The notes below the pieces were generated by a model that was not told where the DNA came from, searched no databases, and was given only the letters and a program-made list of their open reading frames with translations. Source: Chitinophagales bacterium (GTDB taxonomy: Bacteria; Bacteroidota; Bacteroidia; Chitinophagales; BACL12). Taken from it: a stretch of 52,547 nucleotides of DNA. Both the position numbers and the translations under genes were made by a program. The stretch lies in assembly GCA_019694895.1 (NCBI GenBank), contig JAIBBA010000005.1, positions 1 to 52,547 on the forward strand, in the 5' to 3' direction. This document shows, piece by piece, positions 43,006 to 51,427 of this stretch (position 1 is its first letter; each line of letters opens with the position of its first letter).

Positions 43006-43045
43006 CTTCGCGCCTTCGCTACTTACCGTCTTTGCGCGAAACTTT
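43006..43045. repeat. CTTCGCG/CTTTGCG-type intergenic repeat element
   Basis: CTTCGCGCCTTCGC and CGTCTTTGCGCGAAACTTTG recall the block at 35047-35066 (CTTCGCGTCTTTGCG). Both lie in spacers. This may be a dispersed intergenic repeat of the genome. Confidence 0.5.
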
Positions 43046-43072
43046 GTTGGAGGTTTGTTAGACTGAAATTAT

Positions 43073-43126
43073 CAGATTGCTATCTTCTTAATTCATTTGA
43101 TTTAGGTAGCAATCTGTTTATTTATG
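43073..43126 (+). terminator. hairpin terminator before 43181 gene
   Basis: CAGATTGCTATC (43073-43084) pairs with GGTAGCAATCTG (43105-43116) with one G-T pair and a 20-base loop, then TTTATTTATG. It follows the OmpA-like gene by 90 nt. Confidence 0.65.
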
Positions 43127-43133
43127 TATAGTC

Positions 43134-43164
43134 TTGATGCATTGATACTCTTTCCCTATCTTTA
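43134..43164 (+). promoter_or_regulatory. promoter TTG-N20-TATCTTTA
   Basis: TTG (43134-43136) is 20 bases upstream of TATCTTTA (43157-43164), a one-base variant of TAnnTTTG, with the usual Bacteroidota spacing. The TonB_C gene starts 16 nt after it. Confidence 0.6.
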
Positions 43165-43180
43165 ACAGGTAAACTCCAAT

Positions 43181-43846
43181 ATGAAGCACCTTTTTGCTAT
43201 AACTGCGCTCTTCTTTACCTCATATTGTTATACACAAACTTCTACTACTTCCTATTACGGTGATGTGTATTTGTCAACGAAAGCACCACAATCAAAGGCT
43301 AAATTTTCAAAAACTACTACGCTAGCAGCAGATAGTACTATCACAACGGTGGTAACTGATTTAAAAAACAACCGGATCGTGAGCAGCGAATCCATGAAAA
43401 ACAATGAAGCTGTCGGCATTTGGTTGAAGCGCCATGGCGGACAAACTGATACCCTGGATTATCAATTCGATCTGATATATGCGGCATCAACTTGCAGGGA
43501 AAGCTTGCCCGGACTAAAAAATGTTTGGGCTGATAATGACAGCCTTCACTATAAAGCGCCGGTGCTCAAGGATAATGAAAGCGTATATGCAGCAATCGGT
43601 AATGAAGTGTATTATCCGCAATTTGCCAAAGAAAATGCCATTGAAGGAAAAGTATTTCTTGAATTCACAATTACAGAAACCGGAAAAATTGAAAATATTA
43701 TCGTGGTTAGAGGCGTACATATTTCTATGGATAAGGAAGCAGTGAGAACGGTTAAAACATTAAAATTCGAATCATTGCCAATGGTAAACGGTGTTGTTAC
43801 ACCACTCTATGTTAAAATGCCTTTAATGTTTACCTTGGCCGATTAA
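43181..43846 (+). CDS. exported protein with MORN-like region and TonB C-terminal domain
   Basis: A 221-residue protein with a cleavable-looking signal (MKHLFAITALFFTSYCYTQ) in place of the membrane anchor expected of TonB. The N-terminal part has MORN-like wording (NEAVGIWLKRHGGQTDTLDYQF), and the last 75 residues are a TonB_C domain (YPQFAKENAIEGKVFLEFTITETG; VNGVVTPLYVKMPL). Such soluble TonB_C proteins with MORN repeats are common in Bacteroidota; whether it energises a receptor is unknown. No Pro-rich linker is present. The next gene starts 17 nt after the stop. Confidence 0.78.
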   Translation: MKHLFAITALFFTSYCYTQTSTTSYYGDVYLSTKAPQSKAKFSKTTTLAADSTITTVVTDLKNNRIVSSESMKNNEAVGIWLKRHGGQTDTLDYQFDLIYAASTCRESLPGLKNVWADNDSLHYKAPVLKDNESVYAAIGNEVYYPQFAKENAIEGKVFLEFTITETGKIENIIVVRGVHISMDKEAVRTVKTLKFESLPMVNGVVTPLYVKMPLMFTLAD

Positions 43847-43863
43847 AATTAAATTTGAATCAC

Positions 43864-44724
43864 ATGAAAACTATATTGTTATTGCTTGGCGTTTCCATCG
43901 GTGCAACGCTTTTCGCACAGAAAAACCCAACAGAACTTGCCCAACCCATAGTAGCCGAAGGTAAGTTGTTGTACAAATCGGAAATGGCATCATGGTTTGG
44001 CACCGATATTTTCTTGGAGAAATTCTCTGACATGAATATTGTGGGAGGCTATTTTTCTTATACTGAAGGCGATACCTCTACATGTATTTTCTTCTCCGAT
44101 GCAGAAAAACCTGAAGTGCTTGGGGAAATTCAGTTTGACACTACCTTTAATCCCTCAACCGCTAAAGTTGATTTGGAGAGACGCAGCTTCACAAACCTTG
44201 AAAATAATCTTTTCGTGATCCGAAGTAAAGCGCTTGATGAATTGCGTTCGGATACTATGTTCATCAGATATAACAATACAGATTTTAATCTGATACCGGT
44301 AATTAAGGATGGCGAAAGGAAAGTATATGTGCTGACAGGAACTGCAAGTAATGGGGTGGTATTATTTGGTAATGACTACTTACTCACTTTTGATGCTGAA
44401 AATAACTTATTGACTAAGAAGCGAATACATCAAAACCTTATTCCTGTATATCTCAATGGTCCCGATGCAAAGAATACAGTGGGCACTATACACAGCCATC
44501 TTCCGGAAACGGGCGACTTTATGACCGCCACAGATATCTGCACAGCCATGCTATATCAAGATATTACCCATTGGGAAACAATTACGGTTGTGTCTGAAAA
44601 GTATATGAATATCTGGAATTGCCGGACAAATACCCTGACTGTAGTCGAAAAAGATATCTTCAAAAAAATCGATGAAGATCAGGAAAAACGCCATGGCAAT
44701 AAGGAAAAGAATAATGATGATTAA
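43864..44724 (+). CDS. exported protein with JAMM-like HxH-x8-TxxD motif, hypothetical
   Basis: The ATG at 43864 yields 286 residues with a signal peptide (MKTILLLLGVSIGATLFAQ). The N-terminal 150 residues are beta-rich and unrecognised. The C-terminal region has GTIHSHLPETGDFMTATDI with H210, H212, T221 and D224, similar to the HxH-x7-SxxD zinc motif of JAMM/MPN proteases but one residue longer and with Thr for Ser; the following strands (VVSEKYMNIWNC) fit that fold. The protein ends in a Lys/Asn/Asp-rich tail. A metalloprotease or deubiquitinase-like activity is inference only. It follows the TonB_C gene after 17 nt. Confidence 0.65.
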   Translation: MKTILLLLGVSIGATLFAQKNPTELAQPIVAEGKLLYKSEMASWFGTDIFLEKFSDMNIVGGYFSYTEGDTSTCIFFSDAEKPEVLGEIQFDTTFNPSTAKVDLERRSFTNLENNLFVIRSKALDELRSDTMFIRYNNTDFNLIPVIKDGERKVYVLTGTASNGVVLFGNDYLLTFDAENNLLTKKRIHQNLIPVYLNGPDAKNTVGTIHSHLPETGDFMTATDICTAMLYQDITHWETITVVSEKYMNIWNCRTNTLTVVEKDIFKKIDEDQEKRHGNKEKNNDD

Positions 44725-44769
44725 GCCGCATTCAAAGTGCAAATGAATGCCGAAGAAACTTGTTACAAA

Positions 44770-44826
44770 TTATGCCATTATCATTTTTCTATATGGTTTT
44801 CAAGATAATGGCTTAAGATAAGAAAA
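44770..44826. repeat. inverted repeat TTATGCCATTATC / GATAATGGCTTAA
   Basis: Arms 44770-44782 and 44814-44826 match at 12 of 13 positions with a 31-base loop. No T tract follows the right arm, so it is not a plain terminator. It lies just upstream of the SanA-like gene and may be an operator or leader structure. Confidence 0.5.
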
Positions 44827-44834
44827 AAAATGAT

Positions 44835-45503
44835 ATGCTTAAAAAATTAGTTGTGACAAAACGTATTAAAAAAATATTTTTCCGAACTTTTATTTTAGGT
44901 TCTGTTTCCGTTATTCTGCTTATACTTTTTTGTAATTTTCGTATCGAAAAAGCCGGCAAGGGAAAGTTGTATAGCGATGTAAGTGCCATCCCACATCAGC
45001 ATGTCGGCCTGCTGCTTGGAACGGGGAAGTATATGAGCGACGGTTCCGTAAATCTGTTCTACAAATATCGTATTGAAGCCGCACTGTCGCTTTTGAAAAG
45101 TAATAAAATCGATTACCTTGTAATCAGCGGTGATAATAGTCGACCCGATTACAACGAACCTGCCATGATGCGCGATGATTTAGTTGCTGCAGGTATTGAT
45201 ATTAGCCGTATTTACCTCGATTACGCTGGCTTCCGGACTTTCGATTCTGTTGTGCGATTGCGTGAAATATTCGGAACAGATTCAGCTACAATCATTTCAC
45301 AGGAATTTCATAATGAAAGAGCTTTATATATAGCCGGTAAAGAAAATATTACGGCAATAGGATTCAATGCGCAAGATGTGGGCGGAAGTGGTGGTTTTAA
45401 AACACAACTTCGTGAATATCTGGCAAGAGTAAAAGTTTTTGTAGATTACATCATCCACACAAAACCACATTTCCTGGGGCCAAAAGTGCAAATACCTCAA
45501 TGA
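44835..45503 (+). CDS. SanA/YdcF family (DUF218) inner membrane protein
   Basis: A 222-residue protein with one N-terminal membrane helix (ILGSVSVILLILFCNF) and a DUF218 fold: GLLLGTGKYMSDGSVN, then LVISGDNSRPDYNEP, MRDDLVAAGID and TIISQEFHNERALYIA. This is the SanA arrangement; the E. coli protein affects envelope permeability to vancomycin at high temperature. The molecular activity of the family is not established. It faces the M23 peptidase gene (convergent, 10-nt gap), both being envelope-related. The start is preceded by an A-rich tract and an inverted repeat. Confidence 0.88.
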   Translation: MLKKLVVTKRIKKIFFRTFILGSVSVILLILFCNFRIEKAGKGKLYSDVSAIPHQHVGLLLGTGKYMSDGSVNLFYKYRIEAALSLLKSNKIDYLVISGDNSRPDYNEPAMMRDDLVAAGIDISRIYLDYAGFRTFDSVVRLREIFGTDSATIISQEFHNERALYIAGKENITAIGFNAQDVGGSGGFKTQLREYLARVKVFVDYIIHTKPHFLGPKVQIPQ

Positions 45504-45513
45504 GAGCCTTGAA

Positions 45514-46926
45514 TTAAAATTGCTTACAAACCGGTATTGTAGTTGTGGCTCCGGTAGTGGAATTCAATATTCGGATAAAATAAATACCGCTTGACAATGT
45601 TTCACATGGTATTGTGATTAAATTGTCACCCATCTGCAAAATGGTAGATTTTTCTGCAACCATCCTTCCCATTGCGTCTATAATTGCAATTTGAGATTGT
45701 TGTTCGATGGAGCTACTCAATTGCAATTGTAAGCTGTTATTTTGAAAATAGGCATTTACACTAGTGTAAGAACCATTTTCATGCACGTCAACCGGCATAT
45801 CACCTACAATAAATTGATGCTCATAATATTTCCCTGCCAACTCTGCGCTCCATGTCCACACGCCTTCCGGAACATCTTCCGGGATGGTGTAAAACCAATA
45901 CCAGTAAGATGCGCTGAAATAATCTGCGGGCTGATAAAAGTCCCACTCATACCACACACTGCCGTCTGCACGTGTAATTTTCAAATGGCAAAGGTCTGTC
46001 GAGGATAAGTCCTTAGCATACAATGCAAAATAACAAACATCGCCAACATTAAATGTATTCGATTCATTGGTGATTTCAACTTCCGGACAAGGTGGAAATG
46101 TTGGTGGTGCAAAATGTGTTTGAAGTTTATTGATTTCCGGATCGATATATGGTTTTTGATCTGCCCACCAGCTCTCATCATTCCATTCGTTACAAGCGCC
46201 GGAGTTGGGGTCCATTAATGCACCATCTGCATCGTATAATTCGAAATGCAAATGTGGACCTGTAGAATTGCCTGAGCTGCCCACAAGTCCTAAATATTCT
46301 CCTGTTTCAACAAAATCGCCAAGCCCCTTTGCCGTAACAGACCCGTTTTTCATATGACCATACCATGCCGTAGAGCCATCATCATGACGAACAAAAACTG
46401 CATTCCATGAGCCCGGATTAAATGCGCAATTCTGATCGAAATTGCCGTCGTATCTTGCTACAATCATTCCCGGAGCTGCAGCAACAATTTGTACTTGTTC
46501 CTCTTGCATCATTTTCCATGAAAACGGCCATAAGAAATAATCTATGCCCTGATGGTTGTAGCCTGCATCGGTGTCATACGTTCTTGCACCACAATTCCAA
46601 TCCAGTAAGGCACCCGGAAACGCAGTATTGTGATCCGCAAAATTTGAAATCCCATAGAAATTATATCCACTGAACCCGGCATTCCATGCAAGCGGAAATT
46701 CTAAAGCAAGTGCCTCGGTTTTTTGTTGTGCAGGGACTAGTTTGCCTTGTGCACTTAAAACTTCAATATTGTGTTGCACGTCCGAACGCATAGCAGCATA
46801 TTGCTCCTGACTTATTTCATCATGGGGCAAAGCAGGTAATGCTCCACCGCCTTGAGGTGCAATAGATTGCGCATTTGTGAGTGAGATTATTGCAACGAAA
46901 AGGAATGCACTTAGGAGGTGTTTCAT
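45514..46926 (-). CDS. M23 family metallopeptidase with T9SS sorting domain
   Basis: The 470-residue protein begins with a signal peptide (MKHLLSAFLFVAIISLTNA) and contains an M23 (lysostaphin/LytM) domain with zinc ligands H125 and D129 (HQGID), H191 and H225-x-H227 (GPHLHFEL). After the peptidase is a beta-sandwich of about 110 residues and then a type A sorting domain (residues about 395-470) ending in TTTIPVCKQF. It is probably a secreted or surface-attached peptidoglycan hydrolase or bacteriolytic enzyme exported through T9SS. A propeptide-like segment (20-75) precedes the catalytic part. Confidence 0.9.
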   Translation of the reverse strand: MKHLLSAFLFVAIISLTNAQSIAPQGGGALPALPHDEISQEQYAAMRSDVQHNIEVLSAQGKLVPAQQKTEALALEFPLAWNAGFSGYNFYGISNFADHNTAFPGALLDWNCGARTYDTDAGYNHQGIDYFLWPFSWKMMQEEQVQIVAAAPGMIVARYDGNFDQNCAFNPGSWNAVFVRHDDGSTAWYGHMKNGSVTAKGLGDFVETGEYLGLVGSSGNSTGPHLHFELYDADGALMDPNSGACNEWNDESWWADQKPYIDPEINKLQTHFAPPTFPPCPEVEITNESNTFNVGDVCYFALYAKDLSSTDLCHLKITRADGSVWYEWDFYQPADYFSASYWYWFYTIPEDVPEGVWTWSAELAGKYYEHQFIVGDMPVDVHENGSYTSVNAYFQNNSLQLQLSSSIEQQSQIAIIDAMGRMVAEKSTILQMGDNLITIPCETLSSGIYFIRILNSTTGATTTIPVCKQF

Positions 46927-47089
46927 GATATATTTTAAGTAAAATTAATAATTGTGATTGAATACTTCAAAAAATGGCATTGCTGTGTATGTAATAATTG
47001 ATTTATTTCGTTACAATAAATTCACCAAATGAAAGGCTGAGCCATCGATTGTGCTCTATTGCTTTGGAGTAATTATAATAGTCCGGAAA

Positions 47090-47115
47090 AACAATAAATG
47101 TTAAAATTTATTGTT
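47090..47115. promoter_or_regulatory. AT-rich perfect dyad AACAATAAAT-N6-ATTTATTGTT
   Basis: A 10-bp perfect inverted repeat with a 6-base spacer sits 36 bases before ATG 47151. A related ACAATAAATT lies about 80 bases upstream. It could be a regulator operator; the low complexity makes it uncertain. Otherwise the 224-nt spacer 46927-47150 shows no gene. Confidence 0.4.
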
Positions 47116-47150
47116 AATTTCAAGTTCGATGCAAATAATAATGTTTAAAA

Positions 47151-49118
47151 ATGTATTTACTGAAAAGAAATTGGTGTTTCCTGTTGGGCATGTGGTTGGT
47201 GACCTGTTTCAACCATGCCAAGGCTGATACTTGGTGGGATCCTTCAGCAAAGGAGATGCTGGATAGTTCCGATGTGATCGCATTGGTTGAATATTCTTCG
47301 GAAGGAAGTGATTATGCTGCTGCCAAGTTGTTGCGAATATATAAAGGAGCTTTGGTTGTAGGAAATGAGATATATATCTCTGGATTTAGCAATCAATATG
47401 GCCCACATGATATGATGCATATCGGCGACCAATACATCGTATTTTTGAATTTGATGAAGCCTTGGGGCTCGGCAAATGAATATTTTGAAAAAGCAGCTAA
47501 TGATGATCCGGGGATTATGAAATTTGCTGATGCCCTTTTTCAAAATAACGCCTACTATGTTTGGACTCCAACTGCGGGAGATTACCAGGTCGAAAACGGT
47601 AGAGTCAAGTTTGATTTACTTAATACGGGCTATCATGGAAATGCAGCTTTGCATTCAATGAAAGAATTAGATACGTTTTTAGCAGCATATTTTGAACCGG
47701 CAAAGCGAGCAAGTTTTGAGCGTAAACTAATTCGAAAAATCAAACCGGCTTCTGCCAGTAACGATAAAACGCAAGCACTCATGATGTTGTATTTATTGGA
47801 TTATCAAGCCTATAATCCAATTTTTGAAGATTACGTCCATGTGAAAAATGAGTATTCGCGATTCGCCCTGACACAAGTTTTAGGAAATATTCATAATAAA
47901 GCGTCTGACGCTGTTTTGTTGTTGCTACTTGACGATAGGAGCAGCTTGGTGCAAGGTTCGTCAGTTCGTGCAATGGCATTATGTGATCCTGAAATTGTTG
48001 GACCTGCTTTATTGTCGAGGCTTAAGGATGCCGGCGAATACAACCTTGGTCCGACTACCTTAATGGATCCCGTAAGGAATTCACTTAGTGGTGGCAAATA
48101 TCAGATTATTGAAACACTGGGAGATATCGGTTATACCCCTGCGATTCCTACACTGCTAGGTATGCTGGAAACAAGAAATGAAGATGACTTTGAGCATATC
48201 GTAGATGCTTTGCGAAAACTAGGTACAGATGAGTATGCGCAATATATTAATCTGCATTTAGATAGTTTACATCATAATATGGTTTATACACTTGGGCAGA
48301 TCATAGTAAGAGATAGCCTGTCCCAGTGTATCCCATCATTAATGTATTACATATCGCACCATGATAGGAGCTTTTATCCCACCGAAGAGAAAGCTGTATC
48401 CTATAATGCAGGGTTAGGCTTTTTTAAATCAGATACAGTGTTAAATTTTTTGTCCGGTGATTTCGTTGAGTTGATGAAAACACCTTACACAGGAGATGTT
48501 GCATATGACACTAAGCTCGACTGGGTCAAAGAGTACCTTTTGACCTTTATGCATTTAGGAATAGACCCACATAAGGATCTTGTATATGACTTCATGTACG
48601 AATATTATGGATTTAATTCCAGATTTCGATATGAACCGGTTTATTTTCAAAAGCAACAAAACATTGAGGATTCAATAACTAAACTTATATTGGAAGTGCT
48701 GTTGCCATTAGAACCTAATGTGGTTGTGTCAACTAGAGCATTTGTTGACAGTAATTACAATCTTTTGGATTACGTAAGCAAGTTTCAAATTCCCAAACCA
48801 AATAATTTTGTACTTCAAAAAATCAATAGGCTGGATACCTTGACCGACGCAGTGAGCGAAAAAACAACTATCAATAATCGCCATTTAATAGCTGAAGCGG
48901 CTAATTCTAGTAAGAGCTATGGAGGAGCAAGGATGAAATCAGTAAATTCAGACTTAATGATGATCTTCCTGAATTATATTGCAGTGTTTGCCGACGAAAA
49001 GGATGTTTCATTTATTGAGAATTTGATGAAGTATTATTGCGCTAATGATACATCTACAATTAGCATGCTAAACGAATATTTAGAGAAGGCACGTATTAAT
49101 GCATCAAAAAAAAGCTAA
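47151..49118 (+). CDS. exported HEAT-repeat protein, hypothetical
   Basis: The 655-residue protein has a signal peptide-like start (LLKRNWCFLLGMWLVTCFNHAKA) and an N-terminal domain of about 150 residues with strands and a WTPTAGDYQV segment (tissue-inhibitor-like sandwich seen in other exported proteins is one possibility, unproven). From about residue 220 helical repeats resemble HEAT/PBS-lyase repeats (TQVLGNIHNKASDAVLLLLLDD; VRAMALCDPEIVGPALLSRL; IETLGDIGYTPAIPTLLGML). It is AT-rich compared with the housekeeping genes. Its end overlaps the next gene by 20 nt across an A8 run. Function unknown. Confidence 0.72.
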   Translation: MYLLKRNWCFLLGMWLVTCFNHAKADTWWDPSAKEMLDSSDVIALVEYSSEGSDYAAAKLLRIYKGALVVGNEIYISGFSNQYGPHDMMHIGDQYIVFLNLMKPWGSANEYFEKAANDDPGIMKFADALFQNNAYYVWTPTAGDYQVENGRVKFDLLNTGYHGNAALHSMKELDTFLAAYFEPAKRASFERKLIRKIKPASASNDKTQALMMLYLLDYQAYNPIFEDYVHVKNEYSRFALTQVLGNIHNKASDAVLLLLLDDRSSLVQGSSVRAMALCDPEIVGPALLSRLKDAGEYNLGPTTLMDPVRNSLSGGKYQIIETLGDIGYTPAIPTLLGMLETRNEDDFEHIVDALRKLGTDEYAQYINLHLDSLHHNMVYTLGQIIVRDSLSQCIPSLMYYISHHDRSFYPTEEKAVSYNAGLGFFKSDTVLNFLSGDFVELMKTPYTGDVAYDTKLDWVKEYLLTFMHLGIDPHKDLVYDFMYEYYGFNSRFRYEPVYFQKQQNIEDSITKLILEVLLPLEPNVVVSTRAFVDSNYNLLDYVSKFQIPKPNNFVLQKINRLDTLTDAVSEKTTINNRHLIAEAANSSKSYGGARMKSVNSDLMMIFLNYIAVFADEKDVSFIENLMKYYCANDTSTISMLNEYLEKARINASKKS

Positions 49119-49848
49119 TAAACAGCCTGCTACAATTGTGACTGCAGCCGATAGTAATGCTGCTTTTCCTTTTGAGCTATCGAACCGAATTAATACTAAT
49201 AAGATAACTAGTTGGCAGACAAACGGAGAGCTGAAATATTCTATGAGGATTCCGAACTTTTTTGGAATTGAAGACTTAAAGGTGGCAATTGTACAAAACA
49301 TTACAACAGACGAAGATTATGGATTGCCGGTAAGAAATACAAACTTGTCATTTTATAATGCTGATTCTTTGCTTTTTACTTTTGATGAAGAGTTTTTACA
49401 TGATGAAAAAATTTCGGTGCTTCAGGATCCCATGCAAATGGCTGATATCAATGGCGATGGTTTGCTCGATATAAAACTAATATTCAGGCATTGGGGCTCG
49501 GGTAGATTAAATTTATTTACGAGAGTATATTATTTATTTCAAACTCCCGATCATACGTTTGATGCATTTTATGTTCAATATTTGATGCTGAACGGGTCTA
49601 ACGATGCAGAGTATGATATTGACTGTGATGGGAATTTCGAGATTGTTACTATGTCGTATGATTTAGATTGCCTCATTTTTAGAACCTTTAACTATCTGGA
49701 CGGTAAAATCGTGAATGTCGATGAAAAATTTGATTACCCATTAGTATCTGGAATTGACTTTAATGGAAGCGAAATACAAAATATAAAACCAGTTCAGGAA
49801 GTAGATGTAAAAGAATTAAAACCTGTCGAATTCATTAAAATGAATTAA
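49099..49848 (+). CDS. hypothetical protein with FG-GAP/EF-hand-like calcium motif
   Basis: A 249-residue protein whose start ATG 49099 lies inside the preceding gene. It has no signal peptide, although DINGDGLLDIKL (D116, N118, D120, D124) and DIDCDGNFEI are calcium-binding loops typical of exported FG-GAP/VCBS repeats. The overlapping A8 run at 49106-49113 would fuse it to the HEAT protein if one A were lost, which would supply the missing signal peptide. Either a translationally coupled gene or an artefact or slippage product is possible. Confidence 0.6.
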   Translation: MHQKKANKQPATIVTAADSNAAFPFELSNRINTNKITSWQTNGELKYSMRIPNFFGIEDLKVAIVQNITTDEDYGLPVRNTNLSFYNADSLLFTFDEEFLHDEKISVLQDPMQMADINGDGLLDIKLIFRHWGSGRLNLFTRVYYLFQTPDHTFDAFYVQYLMLNGSNDAEYDIDCDGNFEIVTMSYDLDCLIFRTFNYLDGKIVNVDEKFDYPLVSGIDFNGSEIQNIKPVQEVDVKELKPVEFIKMN

Positions 49849-49904
49849 TATTGTATTGGATAATACATCCTGTATGAATTTTTTTTCCTTAATAATTTAA
49901 AACT

Positions 49905-50720
49905 ATGAAAAAACTATTATTCGGTCTAACAATTCTTTTGTTAACCGCATGTGGCGACAAGGTAAGTAAGAATAGCAATGCATCCGGAAATGCTGAATTT
50001 CTATGGGATTTCAGCAAACCGCAGACATATGTGTACGATTATGAGCAAACTGTTGAGATGAGGAGTACTATGGGGCGCGATGAACCTGAAGAAAAATCTA
50101 AGATCAGCGCGAAAGGAACCTTGAAAATAATTGTCAAAGATGAAAATCAGGCAGATATTTCATTGTCTGATATGGTAATAAATATGATTTTATTTGATGA
50201 GAACGGACCATCAGATACTGTAAACAATAATGCCGGCGACATGGTTACGCCAGGCATGGGCCCCGATGGAAGCTTTAAGGATAAAAATAGTGAATCCATG
50301 TACTCCATGCTCTTCCCATTACCGGAAAAGCCAATCAAGCCCGGAGAAACCGGTGAACGCCAAATGCAGATGCCGTTCAACGCCGGGAATATTATGCTTA
50401 CTATCAGCGGGGCGAATAAACTTACCTTTAAAGGATACGAAAATTTTGAGGGAAGAAATTGTGCAGTACTCGAAGGCGCGATTGATGTTTCGAAATTGGA
50501 ACTTCCCAAAGATGCGATAGGTAATTACAAAAGCACTACTACTGGTACAGGCACCTATTATTTTGATCTCAAAAACAAATGTTATGTTGGCGCTGATGTT
50601 AAAATGGTCTCAAATGTGCTGATGGATACCGAGAATTTTCCCGACATCGATCTTGGAATGTTTATGCAAATGTATAGTGATAATGTTTTTAAAATCAGAT
50701 TGAAGGAAATAGTTGAGTAA
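49905..50720 (+). CDS. lipoprotein, DUF6263-like, hypothetical
   Basis: The 271-residue protein begins MKKLLFGLTILLLTAC with lipobox Cys16 followed by GDK, so it is a lipidated envelope protein. The mature part is beta-rich with alternating repeats (YVYDYEQTVEMRSTMG; AKGTLKIIVKD; NKLTFKGYENFEGRNCAVLEG). It loosely recalls the DUF6263 group, but I am not certain. It is 56 nt after the preceding gene. Function unknown. Confidence 0.7.
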   Translation: MKKLLFGLTILLLTACGDKVSKNSNASGNAEFLWDFSKPQTYVYDYEQTVEMRSTMGRDEPEEKSKISAKGTLKIIVKDENQADISLSDMVINMILFDENGPSDTVNNNAGDMVTPGMGPDGSFKDKNSESMYSMLFPLPEKPIKPGETGERQMQMPFNAGNIMLTISGANKLTFKGYENFEGRNCAVLEGAIDVSKLELPKDAIGNYKSTTTGTGTYYFDLKNKCYVGADVKMVSNVLMDTENFPDIDLGMFMQMYSDNVFKIRLKEIVE

Positions 50721-50767
50721 TTTTCTAACTTTATTTGAATGCTTTTCTGATGAATTTATATGGCATA

Positions 50768-51409
50768 ATGGGTAGAATATTTGCATGCTCAATTTGCTGT
50801 TTATGGTTGAGTCTCGTCGGCGCGCAGTCTATTGAAAATGAGCAAATACAAGGAGCAACAATAGACCCCGGAATCAGGTCGGAGGTTGAAAAGCATATCC
50901 GTGTTTCAGAGGTGACTGATTTTAATGATGTAATATTATTCTATGATAATTTGATGATAGCTGATTTGTTTCAGGAAGACACATTAGCTTTTTCAATTGC
51001 AGAAAATGATACTGTCTATGCAATGTTTCATTCGTATTATTATATTGGGGACGATACGATATTTATTTCAGGAACATTTGGATTTGATTCCGGTTTTGGT
51101 TTTATAATATTTATCACCGGAGGAACGGCAACAGTATTCCACCTGGTTTCTATGGATCAAATCCCGGGTTTGGCATATAACCCATCAGAGGATTTGAGAA
51201 TTTCAGTCGAAGTTCCATGCTATGACACTAAACTAATTTTGTCAGCAGTGCCCGATTCAATAATTGATTCACCGATTTATGGTTACGTTGAATTCAAAAG
51301 TGAATTCTATTTTGCTGCTTCAGATTTTGTAAATGGTAAGGAGGTGCTACCGCGAAGTAAACAGCGCGTAAACATGAAAGTGTATTTCGTTTCATCAAAG
51401 TATCATTGA
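50768..51409 (+). CDS. exported hypothetical protein
   Basis: The ATG at 50768 gives a good signal peptide (MGRIFACSICCLWLSLVGAQS) and 213 residues; in-frame starts at 50750 (ATG) and 50735 (TTG) are possible. The mature part is beta-rich and hydrophobic with no motif I recognise. It sits in a run of secreted proteins of unknown function (47151-52192). Confidence 0.62.
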   Translation: MGRIFACSICCLWLSLVGAQSIENEQIQGATIDPGIRSEVEKHIRVSEVTDFNDVILFYDNLMIADLFQEDTLAFSIAENDTVYAMFHSYYYIGDDTIFISGTFGFDSGFGFIIFITGGTATVFHLVSMDQIPGLAYNPSEDLRISVEVPCYDTKLILSAVPDSIIDSPIYGYVEFKSEFYFAASDFVNGKEVLPRSKQRVNMKVYFVSSKYH

Positions 51410-51427
51410 AATGTTTTTTATCCTGCA

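Noticed and set aside
49099-49118. Programmed -1 frameshift at A8
   Set aside because: The second gene is in the +1 frame, so a -1 shift would not reach it; only loss of one A or a +1 shift would.
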